10,093 bases of DNA. Origin: an uncultured Methylophilaceae bacterium. GTDB taxonomy: Bacteria; Pseudomonadota; Gammaproteobacteria; Burkholderiales; Methylophilaceae. The DNA is taken from the NCBI GenBank assembly GCA_938084195.1, contig CALKDJ010000115.1, positions 1 through 10,093 of the forward strand, given 5' to 3'. Below the pieces are notes generated by a model that worked only from the letters and a program-made list of their open reading frames with translations, made no database searches and had not been told where the DNA came from. Below are positions 1 to 6,680 of this stretch, piece after piece (the stretch's first letter is position 1; each line of letters starts with the position of its first letter). Position numbers and translations under genes: made by a program.

Positions 1-1373
1 TCATCAACAACATCAATATCTATTCCAGGAAATGGAAGCGTGCAAGAACCTGGAACTAAGGGAGTTACTCCTGGTAAAGGAGTAATTACATGCCCACCTG
101 TTTCTGTCTGCCAAAATGTATCAACAATCGGACATTTTTCATTACCAACTGCTTTGTAATACCACATCCAAGCTTCTGGATTAATAGGCTCCCCAACTGT
201 CCCTAACAATCTTAAGGATGCTAAGTTGAAATGTTTTGGGTGAGTTTCAGGATCTACTTCAGACGCCTTTATAAGTGCCCTGATAGCTGTAGGTGCGGTG
301 TAAAATATACTGATTTTGTGTTTTTCAATGATTTGCCAAAACCGACTTGCATCTGGATATGTTGGGACACCTTCAAAGATTACTTGTGTAGCACCCATAG
401 CAGTTGGACCATAAGTCACATAGCTGTGACCAGTTATCCAACCAACATCAGCTGTACACCAATAAATATCATCATCTTTTAAATCAAAAGTCCACCTGGA
501 AGTATTCATTGCATGAAGAAGATAGCCTGCAGTTGAGTGTTGAACGCCTTTAGGTGTGCCTGTTGATCCAGAGGTATATAAAATAAATAAAGGATGTTCG
601 GCATCCACAAAAACTGGATCACATTCATCTTTTTGATTTTTGATTAAATCAGACCATAAAATATCATCTGAATTTAGACTAATATTCTCTTCAGTTCTTT
701 GTAAGGAAATAATATTTTGAACAGTTGTACATCCCCCCATAGCAATTGCATCATCAACTGTAGTTTTAAGTGGTATTTTTTTCCCGCCGCGAAATTGATA
801 GTCTGCAGTAATAATGAGCTTCGCTTCAGCATCAATCACTCTCTCTTGAATACTTTTGGAGGAAAAACCACCAAATATGACAGAATGAGTCAGACCTATG
901 CGTGCGCATGCCTGCATAGCAATTACCGCCTCAATAGTCATAGGAAGATAAATGATAACTCTATCACCAACATCTAAGCTAAAAGTTTTGAGTCCGTTGG
1001 CAAACTCGCAAACTTTATGATAAAGATCCTTGTAGGTAATAGTTTTGATTAAACCATCATCACCCTCAAAAATAAATGCTAATTTATTAGGTTGTTTTTT
1101 TAGATGCCTGTCTAAGCAATTATATGAGGCATTTATTTTTCCATCTTCAAACCATTTGTAAAAAGGAGCTTTGTCTTCATTTAGAATCTTTGTAAATGGT
1201 TTATCCCATAATAAAAGCTCACGGGCCAATTCTCCCCAGCTTTCTTCATAGTTATTTGTAAATTTATTACAAATAACTTTGTAACTATCCATACCTGATA
1301 CATTGGCTGTATTTACTGTTTCATCACTTGGATTAAATACTCTTCCTTCATTATTAATAGACTCGATACCCAT
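1..1373 (-). CDS. acs: Acetyl-CoA synthetase (acetate--CoA ligase, AMP-forming), N-terminal 457 residues, cut by window edge
   Basis: This enzyme makes acetyl-CoA from acetate, ATP and CoA through an acetyl-adenylate in the cytoplasm. Translated from the ATG at 1373-1371, the frame is open for 457 codons to the left edge, about 70% of the usual length of roughly 650. Visible hallmarks are the N-terminal ACS segment (WGELAREL, then [10 protein letters not shown]), IFGGFS, the P-loop-like adenylate-forming motif [10 protein letters not shown] at residues 267-276, GEPINPEAW, and [10 protein letters not shown] with WQTETGG at 421-427. The Trp of that last motif lies in the acetate pocket in characterised Acs proteins. 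The C-terminal domain with the acetylated catalytic Lys is outside the window. An AAGGT about 10 nt before the ATG is a modest ribosome site. The gene diverges from a sensor kinase gene, and the 182-bp gap between them carries a palindrome. Propionyl-CoA synthetase is the main alternative, but the close fit to Acs motifs makes it less likely. Confidence 0.96.
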   Translation of the reverse strand, partial: MGIESINNEGRVFNPSDETVNTANVSGMDSYKVICNKFTNNYEESWGELARELLLWDKPFTKILNEDKAPFYKWFEDGKINASYNCLDRHLKKQPNKLAFIFEGDDGLIKTITYKDLYHKVCEFANGLKTFSLDVGDRVIIYLPMTIEAVIAMQACARIGLTHSVIFGGFSSKSIQERVIDAEAKLIITADYQFRGGKKIPLKTTVDDAIAMGGCTTVQNIISLQRTEENISLNSDDILWSDLIKNQKDECDPVFVDAEHPLFILYTSGSTGTPKGVQHSTAGYLLHAMNTSRWTFDLKDDDIYWCTADVGWITGHSYVTYGPTAMGATQVIFEGVPTYPDASRFWQIIEKHKISIFYTAPTAIRALIKASEVDPETHPKHFNLASLRLLGTVGEPINPEAWMWYYKAVGNEKCPIVDTFWQTETGGHVITPLPGVTPLVPGSCTLPFPGIDIDVVD

Positions 1374-1484
1374 TTAATAGTTACCTTAAATTTAATATTA
1401 CTCTTACAGATGATAAAGAAGACTGATAAAAAAATAAAACATTTATTTAGTCTTTAACGTAAATGTAAAAATAATGTTTTTTGC

Positions 1485-1517
1485 ACTTGTATAATATTAA
1501 AGGCTTATGATACAAGT
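1485..1517. promoter_or_regulatory. 33-bp imperfect palindrome over a -10-like box in the acs/kinase divergent region (candidate operator)
   Basis: ACTTGTATAATA (1485-1496) and TATGATACAAGT (1506-1517) are inverted copies that pair at 11 of 12 positions around a 9-nt centre. The outer 8 bp are perfect. The left arm contains TATAAT (1490-1495), a consensus -10 box pointing at the kinase gene (ATG at 1556), but there is no good -35 hexamer 16-18 nt upstream. The right arm read on the minus strand contains TATCAT, which could act as a -10 towards acs. The symmetry suggests a dimeric regulator site or paired opposed promoters. No U-run follows, so it is not a terminator. A second, weaker inverted pair, AAAACATT (1436-1443) and AATGTTTT (1473-1480), lies on the acs side and may be chance in AT-rich DNA. 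Confidence 0.5.
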
Positions 1518-1555
1518 ATTCACTGAGAAAAATAAAATAAATCTAGATAAATATA

Positions 1556-3265
1556 ATGCCTTTAAGACTTCGACTTAACGTTTTAATATCCATGATCATG
1601 GTCTCATTCATATTAGTTTTGAGTATCATTCTTATATTTGCCTCTAAACAATCTATTGATGAGGGAGTTGAGGCAGCGAATAAAGTAACTTTACAGCTTT
1701 TGGATTCAGTTATTATAAGCTCAGTTCAGAATCCAGATTGGGGTGATACGCATATAGTCATGCAGAGATTTCTTGAGGATTTAGGTTATGTTCGAAGTAA
1801 TAGAATTTCGTTATATAACCTTCAAGGTAAATTACTTTATAAATCGCCGGAGAGTACTTACCGAAAAAATACGCATCCCCCAAAGTGGTTTGTTAAGTTT
1901 TTAGCTCCAGAACCTAATATTAATAGTCGCCTCATAAGATTTGGAAGGCTTATTGTAGAGACTAGCCCAATTGGTACAATCAAAGAAGCCTGGGTTGAGA
2001 TGAGCAGACTTTTTTATATAGCAATCCTTGGTTTGATTATGATCAATATTTTTATTTACTTCCTCTTGGGAAGATGGCTCGAACCAATCAAGCCAATGCT
2101 AAAAGCAATCGAATCAATGGGTAGTGGATCCTTGAATATAAGGTTACCAAAATTTGAATTACCAGAATTTAACTCTATTTCTAATAACTTTAATAAAATG
2201 GGCGATTCACTTGAAGCAAAAGTTAATGAAAATCAAAGACTCGCATCTATTGCAGAACAAACGGCGGATGCAATCATTATGCATGATAAAAATTTAAAAA
2301 TTTCTTTTTGGAATCATTCTGCGGAGACTATATTTGGTTATAAAAGAGACGAAATTATTGGTAAATCAGCAGAAATAATTGTTCCATCAGATCTTAAAAA
2401 GGATTTTCAAAAACTGCTCACAATTTTTAAGAAAGAAAAATCAATAACTAACTATGAAAGTAAAAGATTAACTAAAGACGGTAAATTAATTGATGTATCA
2501 ATTTCGGCATCCCCGTTAATTGATACAAAAACCAATAAAATAATTGGAGATATTGTTAGTATGAGAGACCTTTCGGAGAAATTGCTGGCCAAAAAATCAC
2601 AAAAGGAATTGAGACAAAATAGAGAATTAACTGCCATCATACAAGATCATATTGAAGATGAGCGCAGAAGCCTAGCTCGGGAGTTGCATGATGAATTAGG
2701 TCAATATGTCTCAGCTATAAAGATATTTGCAGCAAATATAACGAACCGCACAAAAGGAAAGAATAATGACATTGAGGAGGCTGCAAACTCGGTAACATCT
2801 GCGGCAAATCAAATCTATGACGGGATGCATAGCATTATAAGACAGCTTAGGCCTGGGGCTTTAGATAACCTTGGTTTAAGTGAGACATTAAAAGATATGA
2901 TAAGTAATTACCAGACCCAAAATAAAGAAATTAATATTGATTTAAATGTAGGGGATAAGCTTGATCATTTGGGCGAAATCATAAATATTAATATTTATCG
3001 TGTTATTCAAGAGGCAATGAATAACTGTTTTAAACATGCAAATGCAAAAAACATAACAATAAGCTTGAATCATACTAAAAAAGACCTAAAATTAAATTTT
3101 ACAGATGACGGGATTGGTTTTGATACTAAATTATTAGATAAAACAAAGCAATTTGGTTTGATTGGTATGCAAGAGAGAGTTAAAGCTTTAAATGGAAATA
3201 TTTCTATTAAAAGTGTGAAAAGAGAGGGTACGTCAATTAATATTTCTATCCCATTGGATATATAG
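1556..3265 (+). CDS. Membrane sensor histidine kinase, NarX/UhpB class, with LapD/MoxY-like periplasmic domain, HAMP and PAS
   Basis: This is a 569-residue inner-membrane kinase that should sense a signal and phosphorylate the regulator encoded 7 nt downstream. Transmembrane helices at about 9-30 and 152-172 flank a periplasmic domain. That domain's pattern (PPKWF near 108-112, then a segment ending IKEAWVEM before TM2) resembles the LapD/MoxY N-terminal sensor family. A HAMP linker (about 172-225) and a PAS domain (about 229-340, WNHSAETIFGYKRDEIIGKS) follow. The HisKA_3 box ARELHDELGQ has the phospho-accepting His at 378 and the DxxxQ phosphatase motif (D379, Q383). The ATPase domain shows the N box EAMNN (486-490), DDGIGFD (517-523) and FGLIGMQER (533-541), all intact. 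No Shine-Dalgarno is visible before the ATG. It was chosen because TM1 begins a few residues later and nothing in frame lies upstream. In methylotrophs MoxY-type kinases control methanol oxidation; that role here is inference. Control of the divergent acs gene is equally possible. Confidence 0.93.
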   Translation: MPLRLRLNVLISMIMVSFILVLSIILIFASKQSIDEGVEAANKVTLQLLDSVIISSVQNPDWGDTHIVMQRFLEDLGYVRSNRISLYNLQGKLLYKSPESTYRKNTHPPKWFVKFLAPEPNINSRLIRFGRLIVETSPIGTIKEAWVEMSRLFYIAILGLIMINIFIYFLLGRWLEPIKPMLKAIESMGSGSLNIRLPKFELPEFNSISNNFNKMGDSLEAKVNENQRLASIAEQTADAIIMHDKNLKISFWNHSAETIFGYKRDEIIGKSAEIIVPSDLKKDFQKLLTIFKKEKSITNYESKRLTKDGKLIDVSISASPLIDTKTNKIIGDIVSMRDLSEKLLAKKSQKELRQNRELTAIIQDHIEDERRSLARELHDELGQYVSAIKIFAANITNRTKGKNNDIEEAANSVTSAANQIYDGMHSIIRQLRPGALDNLGLSETLKDMISNYQTQNKEINIDLNVGDKLDHLGEIININIYRVIQEAMNNCFKHANAKNITISLNHTKKDLKLNFTDDGIGFDTKLLDKTKQFGLIGMQERVKALNGNISIKSVKREGTSINISIPLDI

Positions 3266-3268
3266 GAG
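3264..3268 (+). promoter_or_regulatory. Ribosome binding site of the response regulator, overlapping the kinase stop codon
   Basis: AGGAG begins inside the kinase stop codon TAG (3263-3265) and ends 4 nt before the ATG at 3273. It supports this start over the Met codon three residues later, and suggests translational coupling of the kinase and regulator from one mRNA. Confidence 0.7.
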
Positions 3269-3272
3269 CTCT

Positions 3273-3911
3273 ATGAGTAACATGAAAGTTTTATTGGTCG
3301 ATGATCATTCAGTGGTGAGAATGGGATTTAAAATGCTTATAGACTCAGAGCAAGATATGGATGTAATAGCTGAGGCAGAGTCTGGCGAAGCAGGTATTAA
3401 ATCTTACAAAGAACATAATCCTGATATCACTATTATGGATATAACTATGCCAGGTATAGGAGGATTAGAAGCTATTGAAAGGATATTGGCTCATGATAAA
3501 AATGCAAAAATTCTTGTACTTTCTGCTCACGAAGATTCGGTACATCCAAAGAGAGCATTAAACGCAGGTGCTTTAGGCTATTTAACAAAAAGAAGTGCTG
3601 CAGAAGAACTTATTAAGGCCATAAGGTCAGTTCAAAAAGGTACAAAATACCTAGAGTCATCCATTGCCCAACAAATGGCAATAACCCAGTTATCCGGAGA
3701 GAATAATCCAGTTGAAGTTTTATCAGATAGAGAGTTTGAAGTTTTTATTGCGCTCGCTAAGGGAAAAAGTACTAATGAAATTGCAGAAACAATTTGCCTA
3801 AGCCCACGAACAGTAGGAACACATCTATATAATATTAAACAGAAATTAAATGCAAATAATTCGGCTGAGATTGCTTTAATTGCGATTCGATGTGGGTTAC
3901 TTGAACCTTGA
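3273..3911 (+). CDS. Response regulator, NarL/FixJ (LuxR-type HTH) family, partner of the upstream kinase
   Basis: This is a 212-residue cytoplasmic DNA-binding regulator switched by phosphorylation. The receiver domain (about 4-120) has the acidic pair D10-D11, phospho-acceptor D56 in IMDITMPG, the switch Ser84 in LVLSAHED and the conserved Lys106 in YLTKR. A LuxR-type helix-turn-helix spans about 148-212 (LSDREFEVF, STNEIAETICLSPRTVGTHL). Its length is typical of the family and all key residues are present. Pairing with a HisKA_3 kinase is the standard arrangement, and the 7-nt gap indicates one operon. The tail overlaps the 3' end of the convergent transporter gene by 15 nt. Likely targets include the palindrome upstream of the kinase, but the site it binds cannot be read from sequence alone. 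MoxX is the named relative if the kinase is a true MoxY; acs-controlling LuxR-type regulators (the CrbR type) are a functional parallel. Confidence 0.94.
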   Translation: MSNMKVLLVDDHSVVRMGFKMLIDSEQDMDVIAEAESGEAGIKSYKEHNPDITIMDITMPGIGGLEAIERILAHDKNAKILVLSAHEDSVHPKRALNAGALGYLTKRSAAEELIKAIRSVQKGTKYLESSIAQQMAITQLSGENNPVEVLSDREFEVFIALAKGKSTNEIAETICLSPRTVGTHLYNIKQKLNANNSAEIALIAIRCGLLEP

Positions 3912-4754
3912 TTGTTTTATGGAAACGAAAATTCCACTCCCTATGATAAGAAGCATTCCTACTATGCTAAAAAAATCAATCATTTCCTTAAAGAATAAAA
4001 CTCCAATAAGTGCTGAAAAAATTATAGTTAAATAAGAAAGGCTAGCATTACCCAAAGTATTTCCAACACGATATGCTCTGGTGATTGCAATTTGAGCGAT
4101 TGTTGCTGATCCTCCAAGACATAAAAGTATATAAAAATCAGATATTACTGGAATGTGTATATCTTGATTTAATAGAAGCATACCTGAGCCTAATGTCGAT
4201 ATAAGCGTAAAGAAAAATACTGTTCTAGCATCAGGCTCCTTGAGTTGACCTAATTGGGTTACATAAAGGTACGCTCCTCCCGCCCCAAGACCTGAAAGAA
4301 TACCTACACAACCTGCAATTAAGCTTTGATTATGGAAAGATGGTTTTAGTATAAAAAATACTCCTATAAATCCAATTAAAATCATTAAGAAACTTTTAAA
4401 ATTAAGCTTCCTCTTGAGAATAAAGGGTAATAAAAGTCCTACAAACAGTGGGGATGTATAGTTTAATGATATTGCTGTACTTAGCGGGAGATGGGTAATC
4501 GCATAAAAAAATAAGATAAGGGAGAAAAAACCTACTAAAGATCTTTTCATATGAAGCTTCAAGAAATCTGTATGAAATGCCACACTATTCCTTTTCATGA
4601 TTAGGATAATAAAAAATAAACTTACGGCAGAGCGATAAAACACTAACTCAACTGGAGAGAAATTTTCACTTCCTAATTTTACCGATGCTCCCATGATGGA
4701 AAAAAATAATGTGGCTATGAGCATCCAAAGGAAGCCTTTTTGGAGTTTTGGCAT
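3897..4754 (-). CDS. EamA/DMT-family inner-membrane transporter, substrate unknown
   Basis: This 285-residue, almost entirely hydrophobic protein has about ten predicted transmembrane helices. They form two EamA repeats, roughly residues 7-136 and 144-280. Typical family features are the N-terminal FLWMLIATLFFSIMGASVKL, the FYRS sequence after the second helix start, and a FFKE motif before the last helix. Members of the drug/metabolite transporter superfamily export or import amino acids, nucleotides, S-adenosylmethionine and other small metabolites, and the sequence does not identify the substrate here. No clear Shine-Dalgarno lies before the ATG. A TATAAT at 4790-4785 on this strand, 30 nt upstream of the start, is a candidate -10. 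The gene is convergent with the response regulator (15-nt overlap of coding ends, no terminator between) and divergent from the PuuD-like gene. Confidence 0.88.
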   Translation of the reverse strand: MPKLQKGFLWMLIATLFFSIMGASVKLGSENFSPVELVFYRSAVSLFFIILIMKRNSVAFHTDFLKLHMKRSLVGFFSLILFFYAITHLPLSTAISLNYTSPLFVGLLLPFILKRKLNFKSFLMILIGFIGVFFILKPSFHNQSLIAGCVGILSGLGAGGAYLYVTQLGQLKEPDARTVFFFTLISTLGSGMLLLNQDIHIPVISDFYILLCLGGSATIAQIAITRAYRVGNTLGNASLSYLTIIFSALIGVLFFKEMIDFFSIVGMLLIIGSGIFVSIKQSRFK

Positions 4755-4784
4755 ATTTAAAATAAATTGATTTGGAGTATATTA

Positions 4785-4806
4785 ATTATACAAGTTTAAG
4801 TATAAT
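4785..4806. promoter_or_regulatory. Palindromic divergent promoter region between the EamA gene and the PuuD-like gene
   Basis: ATTATAC (4785-4791) and GTATAAT (4800-4806) form a perfect 7-bp inverted repeat with an 8-nt centre. Each arm holds a TATAAT hexamer: 4801-4806 faces the plus-strand membrane-protein gene (ATG 4851), and 4790-4785 faces the EamA gene (ATG 4754). Neither has a convincing -35 hexamer at 16-18 nt. The sequence ATTATACAAGT (4785-4795) is identical to the reverse complement of 1485-1495 in the other divergent region. It can be read as back-to-back -10 elements, an operator, or both. Confidence 0.5.
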
Positions 4807-4850
4807 CATATCTTTAAAATTTATAGAGTTATATAAAAGGATATTTAAAT

Positions 4851-5432
4851 ATGAACAATCCACTGGATTCAATTAAGGGCACTATCATTGCTGGTGTAAT
4901 TCTTAGTGTAATAGTTATATTTGCTTTGGCCTCCTCCCCAGCGTCTATTTATTATGGCATCCTGAGATGGTTCCATGCTATTGCTGGTATTGCTTGGATT
5001 GGACTTTTATATTACTTTAACTTTGTTCAAGTCCCAGCCTTAAAAGCTGCAGCAGCTGATGGAAGTGCTGGTGGAATAACTAAGCATGTAGCTCCCCTTG
5101 CATTGTTGTGGTTTAGATGGGCAGCATTAGCAACATGGCTTGCTGGAGCAGCATTACTTGGCGCAAACTTCTCAGATGCATTTTTATTACAAAACGGATA
5201 TGAGGCAATCGGTTTAGGTTCTTGGTTCGGAACCATTATGTTGTTTAATGTTTGGGTGCTTATATGGCCAAACCAACAAAAGGTTTTAGGTATGAAAAAA
5301 GCAACTGATGAGGAGAAAGGTAAGGCAAGAAGAGTTGCTTTATTAGCATCAAGAACAAATACATTATTATCCATACCAATGTTACTTTTAATGACAAATG
5401 GTTTGTCACATCGTGCATTACTTGGTTTATAA
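4851..5432 (+). CDS. Small polytopic membrane protein resembling the urate hydroxylase PuuD membrane domain
   Basis: This 193-residue protein has about five hydrophobic segments (near 10-29, 36-59, 80-105, 122-142 and 171-186). The most diagnostic stretch is RWFHAIAGIAWIGLLYYFNF at 39-58, followed by VQVP. It matches my recollection of the 'urate oxidase N-terminal' (PuuD/DUF989) family, whose full-length members carry a membrane domain followed by a cytochrome c domain. There is no CxxCH here and the protein is shorter, so it is a stand-alone membrane version whose activity on urate is doubtful. His42 in the second helix and His83... are not enough to assign haem ligands, and only His42 sits in an obvious family motif. 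An AAGGA at 4837-4841, 9 nt before the ATG, supports the start. A TATAAT at 4801-4806 is the likely -10. A strong hairpin terminator follows the stop, so it is probably a single-gene transcript. Purine-degradation genes are absent from the window. Confidence 0.68.
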   Translation: MNNPLDSIKGTIIAGVILSVIVIFALASSPASIYYGILRWFHAIAGIAWIGLLYYFNFVQVPALKAAAADGSAGGITKHVAPLALLWFRWAALATWLAGAALLGANFSDAFLLQNGYEAIGLGSWFGTIMLFNVWVLIWPNQQKVLGMKKATDEEKGKARRVALLASRTNTLLSIPMLLLMTNGLSHRALLGL

Positions 5433-5460
5433 AGCCACCTAATTTTCTAACGGCGGCTTT
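5431..5460 (+). promoter_or_regulatory. Alternative hairpin competing with the terminator before argD (possible antiterminator)
   Basis: AAAGCCACC (5431-5439) can pair with GGCGGCTTT (5452-5460) at 8 of 9 positions, with one A-C mismatch. The right arm overlaps the 5' arm of the terminator stem (5449-5455), so the two folds exclude each other in part. This is the geometry of an attenuator, but two GC-rich short words can pair by chance and no leader peptide or ligand domain is seen. Confidence 0.3.
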
Positions 5461-5474
5461 AAGTCGCCGTTTTT
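5449..5474 (+). terminator. Rho-independent terminator after the PuuD-like gene, directly before argD
   Basis: AACGGCG (5449-5455) pairs perfectly with CGCCGTT (5465-5471), giving a 7-bp stem with five G-C pairs and a 9-nt loop. A further G-U pair may close the loop. It is followed by a T-run (5470-5474, then GTTT). The hairpin starts 16 nt after the upstream stop codon. Its T-run ends only 10 nt before the argD ATG, which is unusually close for a terminator separating two genes. Confidence 0.8.
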
Positions 5475-5484
5475 GTTTCTAATT

Positions 5485-6678
5485 ATGAATTTAAAAAATA
5501 ATAATTTATTAAATACTTACAACAGACTTCCTGTCTCTTTTGAGAAAGGAGAAGGAGTGTGGCTGTTCGATAAACATGGAAAAAAATATCTTGATGCACT
5601 TTCTGGTGTAGCTGTTAATACACTAGGCCATAATCATCCAGCGCTTGTTAAAGCTTTGACTCAGCAAGTATCCAAGTTAATTCATGTATCTAATTATTAC
5701 AATATAGAGGAACAATCCTTATTGGCAGAAGAATTAGCAGGTCTTTCCCAATTATCTTCAGCTTTTTTCTGTAATTCAGGATGCGAAGCAAATGAAGCAG
5801 CAATTAAAATTGCAAGACTTCATGGCCATAAACAAAAGATCCATTCACCTGACATTATAGTAATGGATAAAGCATGGCACGGCAGAAGCATGGCCACCTT
5901 GTCTGCAACTGGAAGTAGAAAGGCTCAAGCTGGTTTTGAACCCTTAATGCCTGGATTTATTAGAGTTCCTTATGATGATATTGCTTCAATTCAAAAGATT
6001 GCGAATCAAAAAAATAATATTGTAGCCATAATGTTAGAACCAATTCAAGGCGAAGGCGGGATCAATATACCTAAAAACTTGAGCAGCTATCTTTCTAATC
6101 TTAGAAAAATTTGTGATATCAATAATTGGCTTTTAATTTTCGATGAAGTTCAATGTGGGATTGGTAGAACAGGGAAATGGTTTGCGTTTCAGCACAGTAA
6201 AATTAAACCCGATGTAGTAACTCTTGCAAAAGGATTAGCGTCTGGAGTACCCGTTGGTGCTTGCATAACTAATAAAAAAACATCTAATCTAATGGTCCCA
6301 GGAAAACATGGATCAACATTTGGAGGGAATCCGTTAGCTTGTGTATCTTCATTAGTAACACTGAAAGCTATTAAAAAAGAGTCTCTTAAGGAGAATGCAA
6401 TTACCCAAGGGGATTTTATAGCTAAAGAACTAGAAAAAAACCTTCAGGGGTATAAACTGGTTAAAAAAATTAGACACATAGGGCTGATGTTAGGTATTGA
6501 GTTATCTATTCCATGTAATGATTTAATTCAAATAGCTTTAGAGGAAAAGCTATTAATAAATGTAACTGCTGATAATGTTATTAGGTTGTTGCCTCCACTA
6601 ATTATAAATAAGAGTGAATCTCAATTTTTAGTGGATAAATTAAGCACATTGATTATCAATTTTATAGAGAAAAATTAA
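5485..6678 (+). CDS. argD: Acetylornithine aminotransferase (PLP-dependent, class III)
   Basis: ArgD converts N-acetylglutamate semialdehyde to N2-acetylornithine using glutamate and pyridoxal phosphate; it may also serve in lysine synthesis as the succinyldiaminopimelate aminotransferase. The start is placed at the ATG (5485), giving 397 residues. The longer in-frame TTG at 5473 lies in the terminator T-run and is unlikely. The N-terminus NTYNRLPVSFEKGEGVWLFD is typical. The Schiff-base lysine is K249 in TLAKGLASGVP, D220 in IFDEVQCGIGRTG contacts the cofactor ring, and STFGGNPLAC (T278) completes the phosphate site. NSGCEANEAA is also present. No Shine-Dalgarno is seen and there is no room for a promoter after the hairpin, so transcription must start at or upstream of it. 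AstC-type catabolic enzymes are the alternative, but argF and argG immediately downstream favour the biosynthetic role. Confidence 0.95.
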   Translation: MNLKNNNLLNTYNRLPVSFEKGEGVWLFDKHGKKYLDALSGVAVNTLGHNHPALVKALTQQVSKLIHVSNYYNIEEQSLLAEELAGLSQLSSAFFCNSGCEANEAAIKIARLHGHKQKIHSPDIIVMDKAWHGRSMATLSATGSRKAQAGFEPLMPGFIRVPYDDIASIQKIANQKNNIVAIMLEPIQGEGGINIPKNLSSYLSNLRKICDINNWLLIFDEVQCGIGRTGKWFAFQHSKIKPDVVTLAKGLASGVPVGACITNKKTSNLMVPGKHGSTFGGNPLACVSSLVTLKAIKKESLKENAITQGDFIAKELEKNLQGYKLVKKIRHIGLMLGIELSIPCNDLIQIALEEKLLINVTADNVIRLLPPLIINKSESQFLVDKLSTLIINFIEKN

Positions 6679-6680
6679 AA

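Noticed and set aside
231..482. Plus-strand open frame of 83 codons
   Set aside because: It lies antisense inside acs, whose minus-strand frame is intact with clear motifs. The translation is Cys-rich and family-less, as expected for a shadow.
717..977. Plus-strand open frame of 86 codons
   Set aside because: Antisense to the well-conserved core of acs; no recognisable protein.
1439..1466. Seven-base inverted repeat ACATTTA/TAAATGT upstream of acs
   Set aside because: Very AT-rich with mismatches on both flanks and a 14-nt spacer; easily chance.
1507..1578. Twenty-three-codon frame overlapping the kinase start
   Set aside because: Its AGG is only 3 nt from the ATG, the frame runs out of phase into the kinase gene, and the ATG lies within the palindrome; most likely chance.
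2452..2640. Minus-strand open frame inside the kinase gene
   Set aside because: Fully covered by the PAS and linker coding sequence on the other strand; no own start signal.
5027..5374. Minus-strand open frame of 115 codons
   Set aside because: Antisense to the PuuD-like gene, whose transmembrane pattern and ribosome site support the plus strand.
5473..5484. Upstream TTG start adding four residues to ArgD
   Set aside because: The codon is part of the terminator T-run, has no ribosome site, and the ATG at 5485 gives a normal N-terminus.
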